A stretch of 21,126 nucleotides of DNA from Arachnopeziza araneosa (taxonomy: Eukaryota; Ascomycota; Leotiomycetes; Helotiales; Arachnopezizaceae), in assembly GCA_003988855.1 (NCBI GenBank), contig QYAI01000252.1, positions 1 through 21,126 on the forward strand. Reading direction: 5' to 3'. The position numbers and the translations under genes were made by a program. Of this stretch, positions 10,381-20,400 are shown one piece after another; positions within the stretch are counted from its first letter, which is position 1; each line of letters starts with the position of its first letter. A model generated the notes under the pieces. It was given only the letters and a program-made list of their open reading frames with translations. It was not told the origin of the DNA and made no database searches.

Positions 10381-13300
10381 TTATAATATTTAAAAAACTG
10401 TTTTTTAAGTACTTGTTTAATAAAAGAAATTTATTAAAACTATAACTTTAAATTTATTTTATAAACAAAAATTAAGTTTATACTATTAGTTTTTTTTAAA
10501 CTAAAAAATATTATAAATGTTTATTTAAAAAACAATTTAAATAGCTTTTTGTTTTAAAAAGTATATAGTAAACTAAGTTATATTTTTTTTAAATAGTATA
10601 CTAAAATATTATAACGCTAAGAAAACTGTTAAAGCTTTAAAAACTAATGTAAATACTAAAAAGTTTATTAAAAAACTAATTTGTTTTAAACTATAAGTAT
10701 AATTAACTTGAAAAAATATATATAAAACAAAAAATTGTTAAATATATAACAAAAGTAATAAAAAGTATAATAAATAAAATATTAAAATTTATAAAAAATT
10801 AAAAAATATTAACTTAAAAAATTAATATAACTAAATATAATAAATACTTTTAGTTGTAAAATTTAGCAAAATAAAATTATATAATAATAAGCTTATATAT
10901 AATTTTAATTATATAAGCTAATAAAGTCGTATATAAAATATAAAAGTAAAGTAAAATTCTATTATATTTAAAAAGCTTGCTATTTAAATAATATTAGAAA
11001 ATGTCGTTATTTATATATTTAATTAAAATAAAAATAAAATTTTAATTTTAAATTAAAAAACAAGCTAACAACTAATTAAAACATAAAATTATTAGTTTAG
11101 TTATAAATTAAAAATGCAATTTAAGCTAAACTAAGCTATAAAAACTTATTTACTAATTAAGAAAGTTAAAAGCAAAGCAAAACTAGCTAATGCAAGCTAG
11201 ATTATAAATTAAGCAATTTATAAACTTTAATAAGCTATAATAAAAAATTTCGTAAACTTATTAATTAAGTGTATATAAATAAAAGTTATACTTTAAAATT
11301 ACGTATAGTTGTTTTATAAATTAAGCTTAAGTTACGTAATAATTAAATTTAAATACTAAAAATATAGTTAGTTTAATATTTATAATTAAACTTAAAAAAA
11401 ACTAGCAGTTAAGTAATTATTATTAAATTAAAGTTAGCTAGTTGCAAATAATCTAATTACAATTCTTTAGTAAATTTATTAAACTTTTAAATTTAACATT
11501 ACTACAACTTATAAAAAAAGATTTAAATACTAAAATTTAAAAAAACAAAAATTTATTTAATAACTTAAAATAACTCAAGATTAAATAGTATAATTAATTT
11601 TAAAAAATAACTTTTATTAAAAAAAACTAATAACTTTACAAAAGTAAAAAAAACTTAATTACTATTTTAAAATAGTAAATAAAATTATTTAAACAAATAA
11701 TAGTAAAATTAATTAAAAAGCAAATAAATTGTAAATTTTAAAGTAAACTAATTTAAATATATAAATTAAAATAATAGTAAATTTTTAAACTAAAACAACT
11801 TTATAAATTAAAAATACTAAATTTATAAACATAATAAATAATGTTATTTATTTATGTATAAATAAATTAAAAAAATATAAAATATAAAATAAAATTATAT
11901 ATAATAAATATTTATTGTTAAAATTAAAAAACAAAATTTAAATTTAAAAGTTTAAAACTAATAAATAGTTTAATTATTAAAACTTATTAAAAATTAAAAA
12001 ATAAAAAATAAATATAATATTAGTAAAAAAAAATATTTTTAACTAAAGTTATAAAAAATATTTAATATATAAATAAAACTTATAAATTTAATTTAATTAT
12101 ATATACTTAAAATTATACTAGAAATACTATAAAGTAAAAATAAAATGTTAAATTTAATTAAAAAGTTAATTTTTTTTAAACTAGTATAATATTACAAATA
12201 TATAATTTAAAATTATATTATAAAGTTTAAAGCTTTATTTAAAAAGTTAATAAAATTTTAACTTTTTTTAAAAAAAGTTTACTAAACTAAAAGTTATATA
12301 AGCTATAGTTTTAAATAATTACTTTATATATAAATTAACTAATTAATTTTATTAAATTAATAATTAATAAGTTAAAAAAACTTATTAGTATTTTATATTT
12401 TAATTTTTAGTAAAAATACTAAATAAAGTTATAATACTTTAAGTATATGTTTATAAAATTAATAATATAAACTTATATTAAAAACTAACTATTAACAAAA
12501 CGTTAAAAGAAATTATTAATACTAAAATTAAAAATAATATTAAAAGTATACTTAACAATAGAAAAAAAGTTAAACTAAAAGTACTAAATTTATTTTATAA
12601 AAAAAGTTTACTACAAACTAAGTAATATTATATTTTATATATATTTTAGAAAATTATAAGTTTAAAATCTAAATATTAAAATTAACAAATTATTAAAGTA
12701 ATAAACTTTATTTATTAAAAAAAGTTATAATATATTTAAAAAGCTTTTTACTATATAGTAACTTTGTAAATTTACATGTTTTAAGTAATAAAATAAACTT
12801 TTATAGCTTTAATAAAAAATTTTGTATAAAAAAGCATTAAAACATTATTAAAAAAATATACTAATTTACTTGAAATAATACTTATATTTATAAAAATAAA
12901 AAAATGCAAAAAGTTTAAGTAAAAAAAATAATAACTTTTAAAAAACTTATATATTGTTTTAAAAATTAAAAAACTTAAATTATATTAATTAAATATAATT
13001 AAATACTATTAGTACTTTAAAAATAGTTTAAGTTAAAGTAAAAAGTAACTTTTTTAAAAATTAAATTTTTTTTATTAAAAAAACAATATTTTATTTATAA
13101 ATTAACTAAATATATTAAAAGTTTTTATAAGTAAAAAAAATTAAAATATAATAAATATTAGTATTATTAACATATAATAATTAATTTTTTAAAAGTATAT
13201 TAAAAAAAATTAATTTTATAAATAAAAAAACTATTTTTATTTTTATATTTTAACTAATAAAAAAGTAGATTAAATAGTAAAAACTACTAAAAACAAATAA

Positions 13301-13386
13301 TAAAGTTAGTTAACTTTAACTTACATAATAATCTTTTAAATATAAATTAAAAAATTTAACAAGTTTTAAAAGCTTAAAATTATAAA
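10381..13386. other. Gene-free AT desert, middle
   Basis: No gene is recognisable. Between about 11.1 and 11.5 kb there are more GC-containing tetramers (AGCT, GCAA, ACGT) than elsewhere, for example in 11171-11205, but no frame or RNA fold I could support; it may be a slightly less eroded element. A hairpin at 10890-10919 is listed separately. The + strand remains A-rich. Confidence 0.7.
10890..10919. repeat. Perfect 10-bp hairpin
   Basis: AGCTTATATA at 10890-10899 is the exact reverse complement of 10910-10919, with a 10-nt loop. The stem includes an AGCT end, so it is slightly less likely to be chance than pure A/T palindromes. It lies at the start of the less eroded 10.9-11.5 kb zone. 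No function can be assigned, and there is no U-run that would suggest a bacterial-type terminator. Confidence 0.4.
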
Positions 13387-13533
13387 AACTTTATATAAGT
13401 AATAGCTTTTTATTTTAAACAAAAGCTAAATACTTGATTTAACTATATACTTTTACTTTATTAATATTACTATATAATTTAACTAGTAAAAACTAAAACA
13501 AATTTAAATAAAAAAATTAATATAGCTATAATA
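13387..13533. repeat. Degraded repeat family B, copy 2
   Basis: Opens with AACTTTATATAAGTAATAGC and then TTTTTATTTTAAACAAAA, against TTTTTTTATTTTAAATAAAA in copy 1; it closes with TATAGCTATAATA. It is about 20 bp shorter than copy 1. Same orientation. No coding potential was seen. Confidence 0.55.
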
Positions 13534-14250
13534 AAAGTAACTTCTTTAAAAAAAACTTAAAAAATATAAAAACTTTATTAGTTATAAAAAAAAACTTTAT
13601 TTAAAAAGAAAACTTATAAAAAAAATACTAAACCACTTATTAAAAAATTACTTTCTAGATATATAAATAATTTATATTAAACAATACAAATATATTACTA
13701 AAACTAAAATTTACAAATAATAAAAAGTACTAACTTTTAATATTTTTAATATTTTACAAAAAGTATATTTACAGTTTAAGAAGTAATTTTAAAAAAACTT
13801 AAAAAACTATATTTAAATTTAAAAAATTATATAAAATTTACAATTATTAATTTAGCTAAATTAATTTACTTAAAAAAACAATATTAAAAAATAATTTAAT
13901 TTTTTTTAACAAAAATATTTAAAATTAAATAAAAGTAAATATAACAAACTTTAAATATATAATAAATTATAGAATAATAGAAAAATTTAAATTACAAACT
14001 TATAAAAGTTATATAAAAACATTAAACTTATTATTAAAAATAAAATAAAGTAATATATATATTTAAAATTAAAAAATTAAAAACTACTAAAAATCTATAC
14101 TTTATTTTAAAAAAATTTACTTTTATATAGTTAAATACTATAAGTAAATTTTCACTTAAAAATACACTTTGTGTTAAGTATATAAAACGTTTTTTTTGTT
14201 TATGTAAATTAGTTAAATTATTATAGTAGTTAGTATAATAAAAAATTTAA

Positions 14251-14322
14251 TTTTACAAATTATACTAGTTTTACAAATTATACTAGTTTTACAAATTATA
14301 CTAGTTTTACAAATTATACTAG
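14251..14322. repeat. Perfect 18-bp tandem repeat, 4 units
   Basis: Four identical head-to-tail units of TTTTACAAATTATACTAG (14251-14268, 14269-14286, 14287-14304, 14305-14322), followed by a partial degenerate unit (TATTTTACAAAT). Perfect identity in a region where other repeats are strongly diverged points to recent slippage or unequal exchange after the C-to-T erosion; the C and G that remain are all in the protected context (ACA, ACT, final G before T). Confidence 0.95.
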
Positions 14323-16475
14323 TATAACTATATTTTACAAATATAAATATAAAGTACATTTTTAGCAAATTATAAACTTAACTAACTTAAAAAACAAGTA
14401 AACTTAATAACTTAATAATGTTTAAATTTAAAACAAAAGCAAGTTTTAATTAAATTAGCAACTTAACTAACTAAAAATAGCTACTAACTAGCTATATAGT
14501 AAAAAAAACTAAATAGAGTAATTCGTTAAATACTATAGCTTTTACTTAAAAAACTTATATTTATACAATATTAAAAGTTTAAAAGTTAGCACTAAGTATA
14601 CTTTTTTATTTTACTTTTTTTTTTAGCGTTATTAGTTATTTTTTAGCTTATCGTACTTTTATAAATAACTACTAACTTAGTAGTTTATTTTCTAACTTGT
14701 ATTAACTATTAAAAATTATTAAATTACTGTAGAAAATTAATATATTTTTTAAAAAAATTATTATAAAAGTTATATTACAATTAAACTAAACTAAAAAAGT
14801 AAAACAATATAGCTATTGCGAATTTATTACTGTTTTAATGTGTATTTTTATTATTAAAAAATAAATTTTATTACTTTTAATATATTAATACGATTTTAAC
14901 AATATAATAAATATATAAATAAATAAAAGTATTACAAATTTACCTAATTTTAAGTTATATAATAAACTTTTAAACTTAGGCAACATTTTTTAATATACTT
15001 AAAAAAGTATTTTATACTTTTAAAGTTTATTTTGCGAAACTTTATTTAAATAATAGCTTTTTTATACTAACTTTAAATTTAATTTAATTAATTACTTTTA
15101 CTTTATTTATTTTATATTAAAATTTAACTATTTTTTAGTTTTTAGTTTTACTTTTTTACTTTAATTTTTAATTTTAAACTTAAACAGCTTTTAGTAAAAT
15201 ACTAAAATTAGCTATAATATAAACTTATTATTTATATAGTTTTTATATTAATTTAAACTTAAATTTAAATAATTTAAATAAACTTTATACTACTTATAGC
15301 TAGCTTGTATAACTTAAAAATGTTTTTTATTATTAATAGTTATTTAAGTTTTTTTAAAAAAGCTTTTATTAACTAAATAAATTAAAAAGAAATTATTTTA
15401 TTTAGCTTTTTTATATAAATTATTACTTTTATTGTTTTAATATTAAACTTTTCTAGTTAATATTAACTACTTATTTATAAAAACTTAAAGTATTTTTAAA
15501 TATTTTAAAAAGTTAAGTTTTAATATTAATAGTTTTTTTTAGCTTACTTTTTAAAAATATATAAAATAATTTTTTTTATTAAAAAAATACTTATTTAGTG
15601 TTTAGAAAGTTTAGTATATAGTTAACTATTAATAGCTTTACTATTTAAATATTATTTTACTTAATTTAGCTTATAAAAAACTTAATTATAAACTTGCTAA
15701 AAAGTTTAAAAGTAATTTGTTATTACTATTTATTATATAAGTAAAACTAATTGTTAATAAAATAAATAAGTTTTTTTTGAAAATTATTATATAGTACTTG
15801 TAACAAAACGTAGTTTTTTATTTTATTACTTTTTTTATATTTAGTTGTAAAAAAAAAAGTAACTTTTACAATTTAGTTTTTTATTTTATTTAATAAAAAA
15901 AAAAACTAATTTTTTACTATAATTACATTTAAGTTTTAGTAGTTTACTACCAATTGTTATTTTGTTTAATTTTTAAAAACAAGTGTAATAAAAGCTTTTA
16001 TAAGTAATTTAATTTTTTTAATTAAACTTAACTTTTTATTTTTATTAATAAAGTTTTAAAGTACTTGGTTTTTTTTAAATAATATATTATTGTTTTAATT
16101 GCTTTTAAGCGTAATTTTATAAAGTTTTAATATTTAAATAGTAAAAGTAGTGTTTTTTCAAAATTTAGTTATATTAATTTCTTACTGTTTTTTACTACTA
16201 TACAGTTATTTTAACTTATAGTTATAGTTGTTTAAGTTTATTTTTTTTAATTAATATTAAAGTTATATTTTTTAATTTATAGTATTTGTAAAATTAATTT
16301 TTACTATTTTAGTTTAAGTATATATAATTTTTTTTTAAATATATATAACTGTTTTTTAAATATTAAACTTTTTTTTAACATATAACTTTTTTTAAATATT
16401 GTTTTATTTTTACAATTAATACTTTACTTACTGTATTTAATATTGCTTAATTAAATTTAATTAAAGTCTTATTAG
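14323..16475. other. Gene-free DNA with strand-composition switch
   Basis: No gene is recognisable. Around 14.9-15.0 kb the + strand changes from A-rich to T-rich and stays T-rich to about 20.4 kb. A few less eroded words occur (GTTAGCACTAAG at about 14585, CTATTGCGAAT at about 14812, TAGGCAACA at about 14978), too short to identify. Family B copy 3 lies inside. I looked for reverse-transcriptase, integrase and transposase motifs on the purine-rich minus strand and could not support any. Confidence 0.7.
15037..15219. repeat. Degraded repeat family B, copy 3
   Basis: Starts AAACTTTATTTAAATAATAGC, a diverged form of the family B left block, and ends GTAAAATACTAAAATTAGCTATAATA, matching the right end of copy 1 with few differences. 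The centre is T-rich and not reliably alignable by eye. Same orientation as the other two copies. Confidence 0.5.
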
Positions 16476-16629
16476 TGTAGTAAAGTTCTAAAGTGCATAA
16501 CATTTTTCCGTTATTTCGCTAGTAAGAGCACGTGCGTAGAACTTTCTATAAAGAAAGTTCTACAGAGCATCTACATGAAGATTAGACAAGAAAAAAGAAT
16601 AGATTAGAAGAAAAAAATAAACGATAGCA
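16476..16629. mobile_element. LTR-like islet of normal composition
   Basis: This 154-bp islet stands out by its many GA, TC, GG and CC steps, which are nearly absent around it. It holds a perfect hairpin whose loop is TATAAA, a CACGTGC word also found in the 205-bp LTR, and a purine-rich tail (GAAGATTAGACAAG...). Tentative ends are TGTAG (16476) and TAGCA (16629), flanked by ATTAG and GTTAG, a 4-of-5 target-duplication match. The architecture resembles the 205-bp LTR: CACGTGC, then an AGAAC...GTTCT stem around a TATA-like core. I read it as a solo LTR of a second family. The ends are uncertain, and a foldback or MITE-like element is possible. Confidence 0.45.
16536..16563. repeat. Perfect 11-bp hairpin with TATAAA loop
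   Basis: GTAGAACTTTC at 16536-16546 pairs exactly with 16553-16563; the 6-nt loop is TATAAA. The comparable place in the 205-bp LTR has the same AGAAC/GTTCT arms around TTATAAG. In an LTR this would be the promoter core, and the hairpin may simply reflect symmetric sequence around a TATA box. A further AAAGTTCTA word upstream at 16482-16490 repeats one arm. Confidence 0.75.
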
Positions 16630-16650
16630 GTTAGTTTTGTATTTTTTTAC

Positions 16651-16790
16651 TTTATTAATTTTATAATACTAAAATAGTTTTTTATTTTTTTAATACTTTT
16701 GTATTTTTTAATAGTATTATATTTTTTTAATAGTTTTTTTAATATTTTTTATTTTTTTTAATTTATTAATTTTATAATACTAAAATAGTT
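16651..16790. repeat. 111-bp higher-order duplication
   Basis: A 29-bp word starting TTTATTAATTTTATAATACT is identical at 16651-16679 and 16762-16790, 111 bp apart. The stretches after each copy also align (AATAGTTTTnTATT... then TTTTTTAATAGT). This shows that part of the tract grew by duplication of a unit larger than the short motif. Confidence 0.8.
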
Positions 16791-17570
16791 TTATATTATT
16801 TAATAGTTTTGTATTTTTTAATAATTTTATATTTTTTTAATAGTTTTGTATTTTTTTAATAGTTTTGTATTTTTTAATAGTTTTGTATTAAAACTAATAG
16901 TTTATTATTTTTTTAATAAGCTATTATTTTTTAATAGTTTTGTATTTTTTAAAACAAAATTATATTTTAATAAAATTATATTTTAATAATATCTTAGTTT
17001 TATAATACTAAAATTGTTTTTATTGTTTTACTATAATTTATATATTTTAATAGTTTATTATATTTTAGCACAAAATATTTTTTACTGTTTAAGTTTATTA
17101 TATTTTAGTATAAAATAATTTTTTATTGTTTAAGTTTAGTTTTACTATTTATATATTTTATATTGTTTTAATATAGTTTTAATAGTTTTAAATTAAATTA
17201 TTTATTTTTTGTATTTTAACAAGTTTTAACTATTATAAGTATTTACTATTTTAATAGTTTACTAAAATACTTTTTACTAATAATAGATTTTTTTTTATTA
17301 ATTTTTTTATTTATTTAATAGTTTAATAATCTTTTACTAGTTTTTAGTTTAATAATTATAAAATTGTTTTTATTGTTTTTGTAATTTTTAGTTTAATATT
17401 AATAAAATTATTTTTATTTTTAGAATTTTTAGTTTAATACTAATAAAGTTGTTTTATTATTTTTGTAATTTTATAGTATATACTATATACTAATTTTATA
17501 ATAAAACATATTTTATATTTTATATTTATTATTAAAAAAAAAATTATAGTAAAGTTATAAAAATAATTTT

Positions 17571-17830
17571 TAATTTTAAAAAGCAGTTATTTATATTTGC
17601 TTATCTTTGTTATAAAAATAAATTTTAATTATAAAAAGCAGGTATTTATATTCGATTAGCTTTGTTATAAAAATAAATTTTAATTATAAAAAGCAGCTAC
17701 TTATATTTAATTATCTTTATTATATAACTATTGCGAATATAGCTATATAAAAAGTATTATTTTTATAAAAAACAGTTATTTATATTTACTTAACTTCGTT
17801 ATATAGCTGTCGCGTATATAGTTATTTAAA
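17571..17830. repeat. Tandem array with 55-bp units
   Basis: Four units marked by AAGCAG/AACAG followed by TTATTTATATTT: the landmarks are at 17581, 17636, 17691 and 17771, giving periods of 55, 55 and 80. A typical unit runs AAGCAGTTATTTATATTTGC, then TTATCTTTGTTATAAAAATA, then AATTTTAATTATAA. Units 3 and 4 carry an extra palindromic piece, ATAACTATTGCGAATATAGC and ATAGCTGTCGCGTATATAGT. These units keep more C, TC and CG steps than the surrounding tract, so they are younger or were less exposed. No coding frame is present. Confidence 0.85.
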
Positions 17831-18252
17831 AGTAAATAATTTTATAATATTTATATTATTTTAATAATTTTATATTTACTATTTTGTAAGTTTTTACTTT
17901 TTTAATAATTTTAATAGTTTACTTTTTTAGTAGTTTTATATTAGTAAAATAGTTTTTTATTATATTAATAGTTTATATTATTCTAATCGCTTTATGCTAT
18001 TAAAATTGTTTATATTATTAAAATTATTTATTACTATTTTTACTATTTTTACTATTTTTATAATTTTTACTATTTTAAGTTTTTTTAGTAGTTTTTATTA
18101 TTTTACTATTTAATACTTTATTAGTATTTTTTACTATTAAAATTATTTTTGTTATTTTAGTAGTTTTATACTATATTATTATTTTATTATTTTATTTTAT
18201 TTTAATTGTTTTTACTAGAAAAATTATTTTTTACTGTTTTAATAGTTTTACT

Positions 18253-18306
18253 ATTAAAGTAGTTTGTAGTATTAAAGTAGTTTGTAGTATTAAAGTAGTG
18301 TGTAGT
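18253..18306. repeat. 18-bp tandem repeat, 3 units
   Basis: ATTAAAGTAGTTTGTAGT occurs twice exactly (18253-18270, 18271-18288), then once with one T-to-G change (18289-18306). It is a locally homogenised part of the T-rich tract; a more diverged relative (AATATAGTTTGTAGT) follows at about 18327. Confidence 0.9.
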
Positions 18307-18409
18307 ATTTTAACAATTTTACTATTAATATAGTTTGTAGTATTTTAGTAGTTTATAGTATTTTAGTATTATTTAGTAGTTTTTATATTAATTTTTTTTT
18401 TTGCATTTT

Positions 18410-18414
18410 AATAC
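18410..18414. repeat. Target-site duplication AATAC, left
   Basis: AATAC directly precedes the TGTTGG end of the 205-bp LTR and is repeated exactly after its CCGACA end. A 5-bp duplication is usual for LTR-retrotransposon integrases. Confidence 0.9.
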
Positions 18415-18619
18415 TGTTGGTACAATAATCACGTGCCACGCATGAGAGCCTAGTTAGTCAGGCAGCCAGAACCTTATAAGAGTTCTCTAGCTGCCTTTAT
18501 TCTTCTTTCTAATACAAGCCAACTTAACCCACCGATACAGACTCTTCCACAACGTGAGAAGTCCAGTATCTAGAGTAAACCGGCCAATACGAATAACCTA
18601 GGTTTATCGTGAACCGACA
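18415..18619 (+). mobile_element. Clean solo LTR, 205 bp
   Basis: Ends are TGTTGG and CCGACA (near-inverted TG...CA termini), flanked by perfect 5-bp duplications AATAC. Its boundaries match those of the mutated copy at 1520-1724 exactly. No retrotransposon coding region adjoins, so this is a solo LTR left by recombination between the two LTRs of a former element. Inside are CACGTGC (18431-18437), a hairpin GGCAGC/GCTGCC (18461-18466 with 18490-18495) extended by AGAAC/GTTCT, and a TATA-like TTATAAG (18474-18480) between the arms. A pyrimidine tract follows at 18494-18510. Composition is near normal, with all 43 susceptible sites (counting both strands) still present, in sharp contrast to the saturated satellite on both sides. 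Superfamily (copia or gypsy) cannot be told from the LTR alone, and the transcription direction is not certain. Confidence 0.93.
18474..18480 (+). promoter_or_regulatory. Putative TATA element of the LTR
   Basis: TTATAAG sits between the arms of the LTR hairpin, about 60 bp from the TGTTGG end, where a U3 promoter would be expected. The sequence is nearly palindromic, so it does not fix direction. In the mutated copy the same place reads TTATAAAG. This is inference from position only. Confidence 0.35.
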
Positions 18620-18624
18620 AATAC
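18620..18624. repeat. Target-site duplication AATAC, right
   Basis: Exact repeat of the pentamer at 18410-18414, immediately after the CCGACA terminus of the LTR. Confidence 0.9.
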
Positions 18625-20388
18625 TTTTAATATTAATATAGGTTTTTACTGTTTTATTAATTTTATATTATTTTAATATTTTAATTGTTTTTGCTAGAAA
18701 AATACTTTTATACTATTAAAGTAGTTTATAATATTTTAGTAATTTGTAGTGTTTTAGTTTTTTTACTGTATTAATAGTTTTATTATTAATATAGTTTTTT
18801 ACTATTTTAATAGATTTATATTATTTTAATATTATTTTAATTGTTTTTACTAAAAAAATTATTTTTTACTATTTTAATAGTTTTACTATTAAATTAGCTT
18901 TATATTATTTTTGTAATATTATATTACTTTACTGTTATTTAGTTATTTTGTTATTTTTATAGTATTTTGTTATTTTATTATTTTTATATATTTTATTAGT
19001 ATTTTAAAGTTTTATATTTTTACTATTAAAGTAGTTTATATTGTTTTATTAGTTTCTAATAGTTTAGTAGTTTACTATTTTAGTAGTTTTTAGTATTTTA
19101 GTATTTGTAGTTTTTTAATAATTTTTATTATTTTAGTAGTATTTAGTAGTTTTTATATTATTATTATTTTAATTTTTTTTAGCATTTTAATAGTTTTACT
19201 ATTAATTTAGTTTTTTATTTTAATATTTTTATTATTAATTTAGTTTTTTATTTTAATAGTTTTACTATTTTATTAACTTATAATCTTTTTTTAGTATTTT
19301 ACTATTAAAATTGTTTTTAATTGTTTTATTAGTTTTATTACATTAATAGTTTTAGTAGTTTATATTATTAAAATTGTTTATATTAGTACAATAGTTTTTA
19401 TTAGTAAAATAGTTTTTAACTATTTTATTAGTATATATTATTTTACTAGTATATATTATTTTAATAGCTTTATGCTATTTTAATAAGTGTTATTATTAAA
19501 TTTATTTATACTATTTTATTAATTTTACACTACTTTAATAGTTTTATACTACTTTAGTACTTTTTTTAGTATTTTTTTAATAGTATTTAATAGTTTTATA
19601 TTTTTGTAGTTTTTTATTATTTTATTATTTTTATAGTATTTAAATTATTAAAATTGTTTTTTATAGTTTTTTATTAAAAATATAAGTTTTTTTTAATAGT
19701 TTTTACTTTATAAATAGTTTTTACTTTGTAAATATTTTATTAAAAAAATTGTTTTTACTTTGTAAATAGTTTATTAAAAAAACAATTTTTTTTAATAGTT
19801 TGTTAAAAATATAGTTTTTACTTTATTAATAGTTTTTTATTAAAATAATTTTTTACTTTTTTAATAGTTTATTATTAAAATAGTATTTTATTAAAATAAT
19901 TTTAATAGTTTTAATAGTTTATATTATTTTAGTTTATAGTTTTTTAGTTTATATTATCTTAGCTTATAGTTTTTAATATTTTTTTACTATTTTAGTAGTT
20001 TTATTACAATATTACTAATATTGTAAAGTTATAATATTAAAATAACTTTTATATTTTAGTAAATTTAATATATTTTTATTATTTTATTAAATATACTATA
20101 TTAGTATTTTTTTATAGTTTTACTATTAAAATTGTTTTATTTTATTAAATTATTTTTACTTTTTAAATACTATTAATGTTTTATTATTTTATTATAATTT
20201 ATATATTTTTAATAGTTTTTTTTAATAATTTATATTATTTTAGTAGTTTTTTTACTAAAATACTTTTTACAGTATTTGTATTATTAATTTTGTTTTAGTA
20301 GTTTTTTATTAAATTAGTTTTACTACAATATTACTAATATAGTAGTTTTATACTAGTAAAATAGCTTTTATTATTTTAGTAAATATAC
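18625..20388. repeat. T-rich satellite-like tract, right block
   Basis: Continuation of the tract left of the LTR: TTTTAATAGTTTT, TACTATTAAAATTGTTTTT and TAGTAGTTTTATATT variants in irregular tandem. In 18961-19080 a hand count finds 14 G+C in 120 bases, 13 of them in the protected context and mostly as G before T. Near 19680-19850 the motif shifts to AATAGTTTTTACTTTnTAAA. A pair of related words, TTTTATTACAATATTACTAA at about 20001 and TTTTACTACAATATTACTAA at about 20320, shows longer-range duplication. No gene is present. Confidence 0.8.
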
Positions 20389-20400
20389 TAACGTAGTTTA

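Larger units (their letters stand above)
16630..18409. repeat. T-rich satellite-like tract, left block
   Basis: A long low-complexity tract on the + strand made of variations on TTTTAATAGTTTT, TTTTACTATTAAAATAGT and TTTTGTATTTTTTAATAG, with irregular 10-12 and 18-21-bp periodicity and locally a 111-bp higher order (16651-16790). T greatly exceeds A and G exceeds C. Nearly every G is followed by T. No gene is present. The same theme resumes after the LTR at 18625, so both blocks were one tract before the insertion. Confidence 0.8.

Noticed and set aside
15555..15720. Possible retroelement integrase remnant on the minus strand
   Set aside because: A short SKF-like start was seen in translation, but none of the following conserved integrase residues could be matched, so it is not annotated.
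1..16475. Short open reading frames in the AT desert
   Set aside because: They are short, consist of Lys/Asn/Ile/Leu/Tyr-coding AT codons, and show no conserved motif, ribosomal or splice context. They are chance gaps between stops.
1520..18619. The two 205-bp LTRs as the ends of one retrotransposon
   Set aside because: They are in opposite orientation, about 16.7 kb apart, with no coding remains between them; the right copy has its own perfect target duplication. They are two separate insertions.
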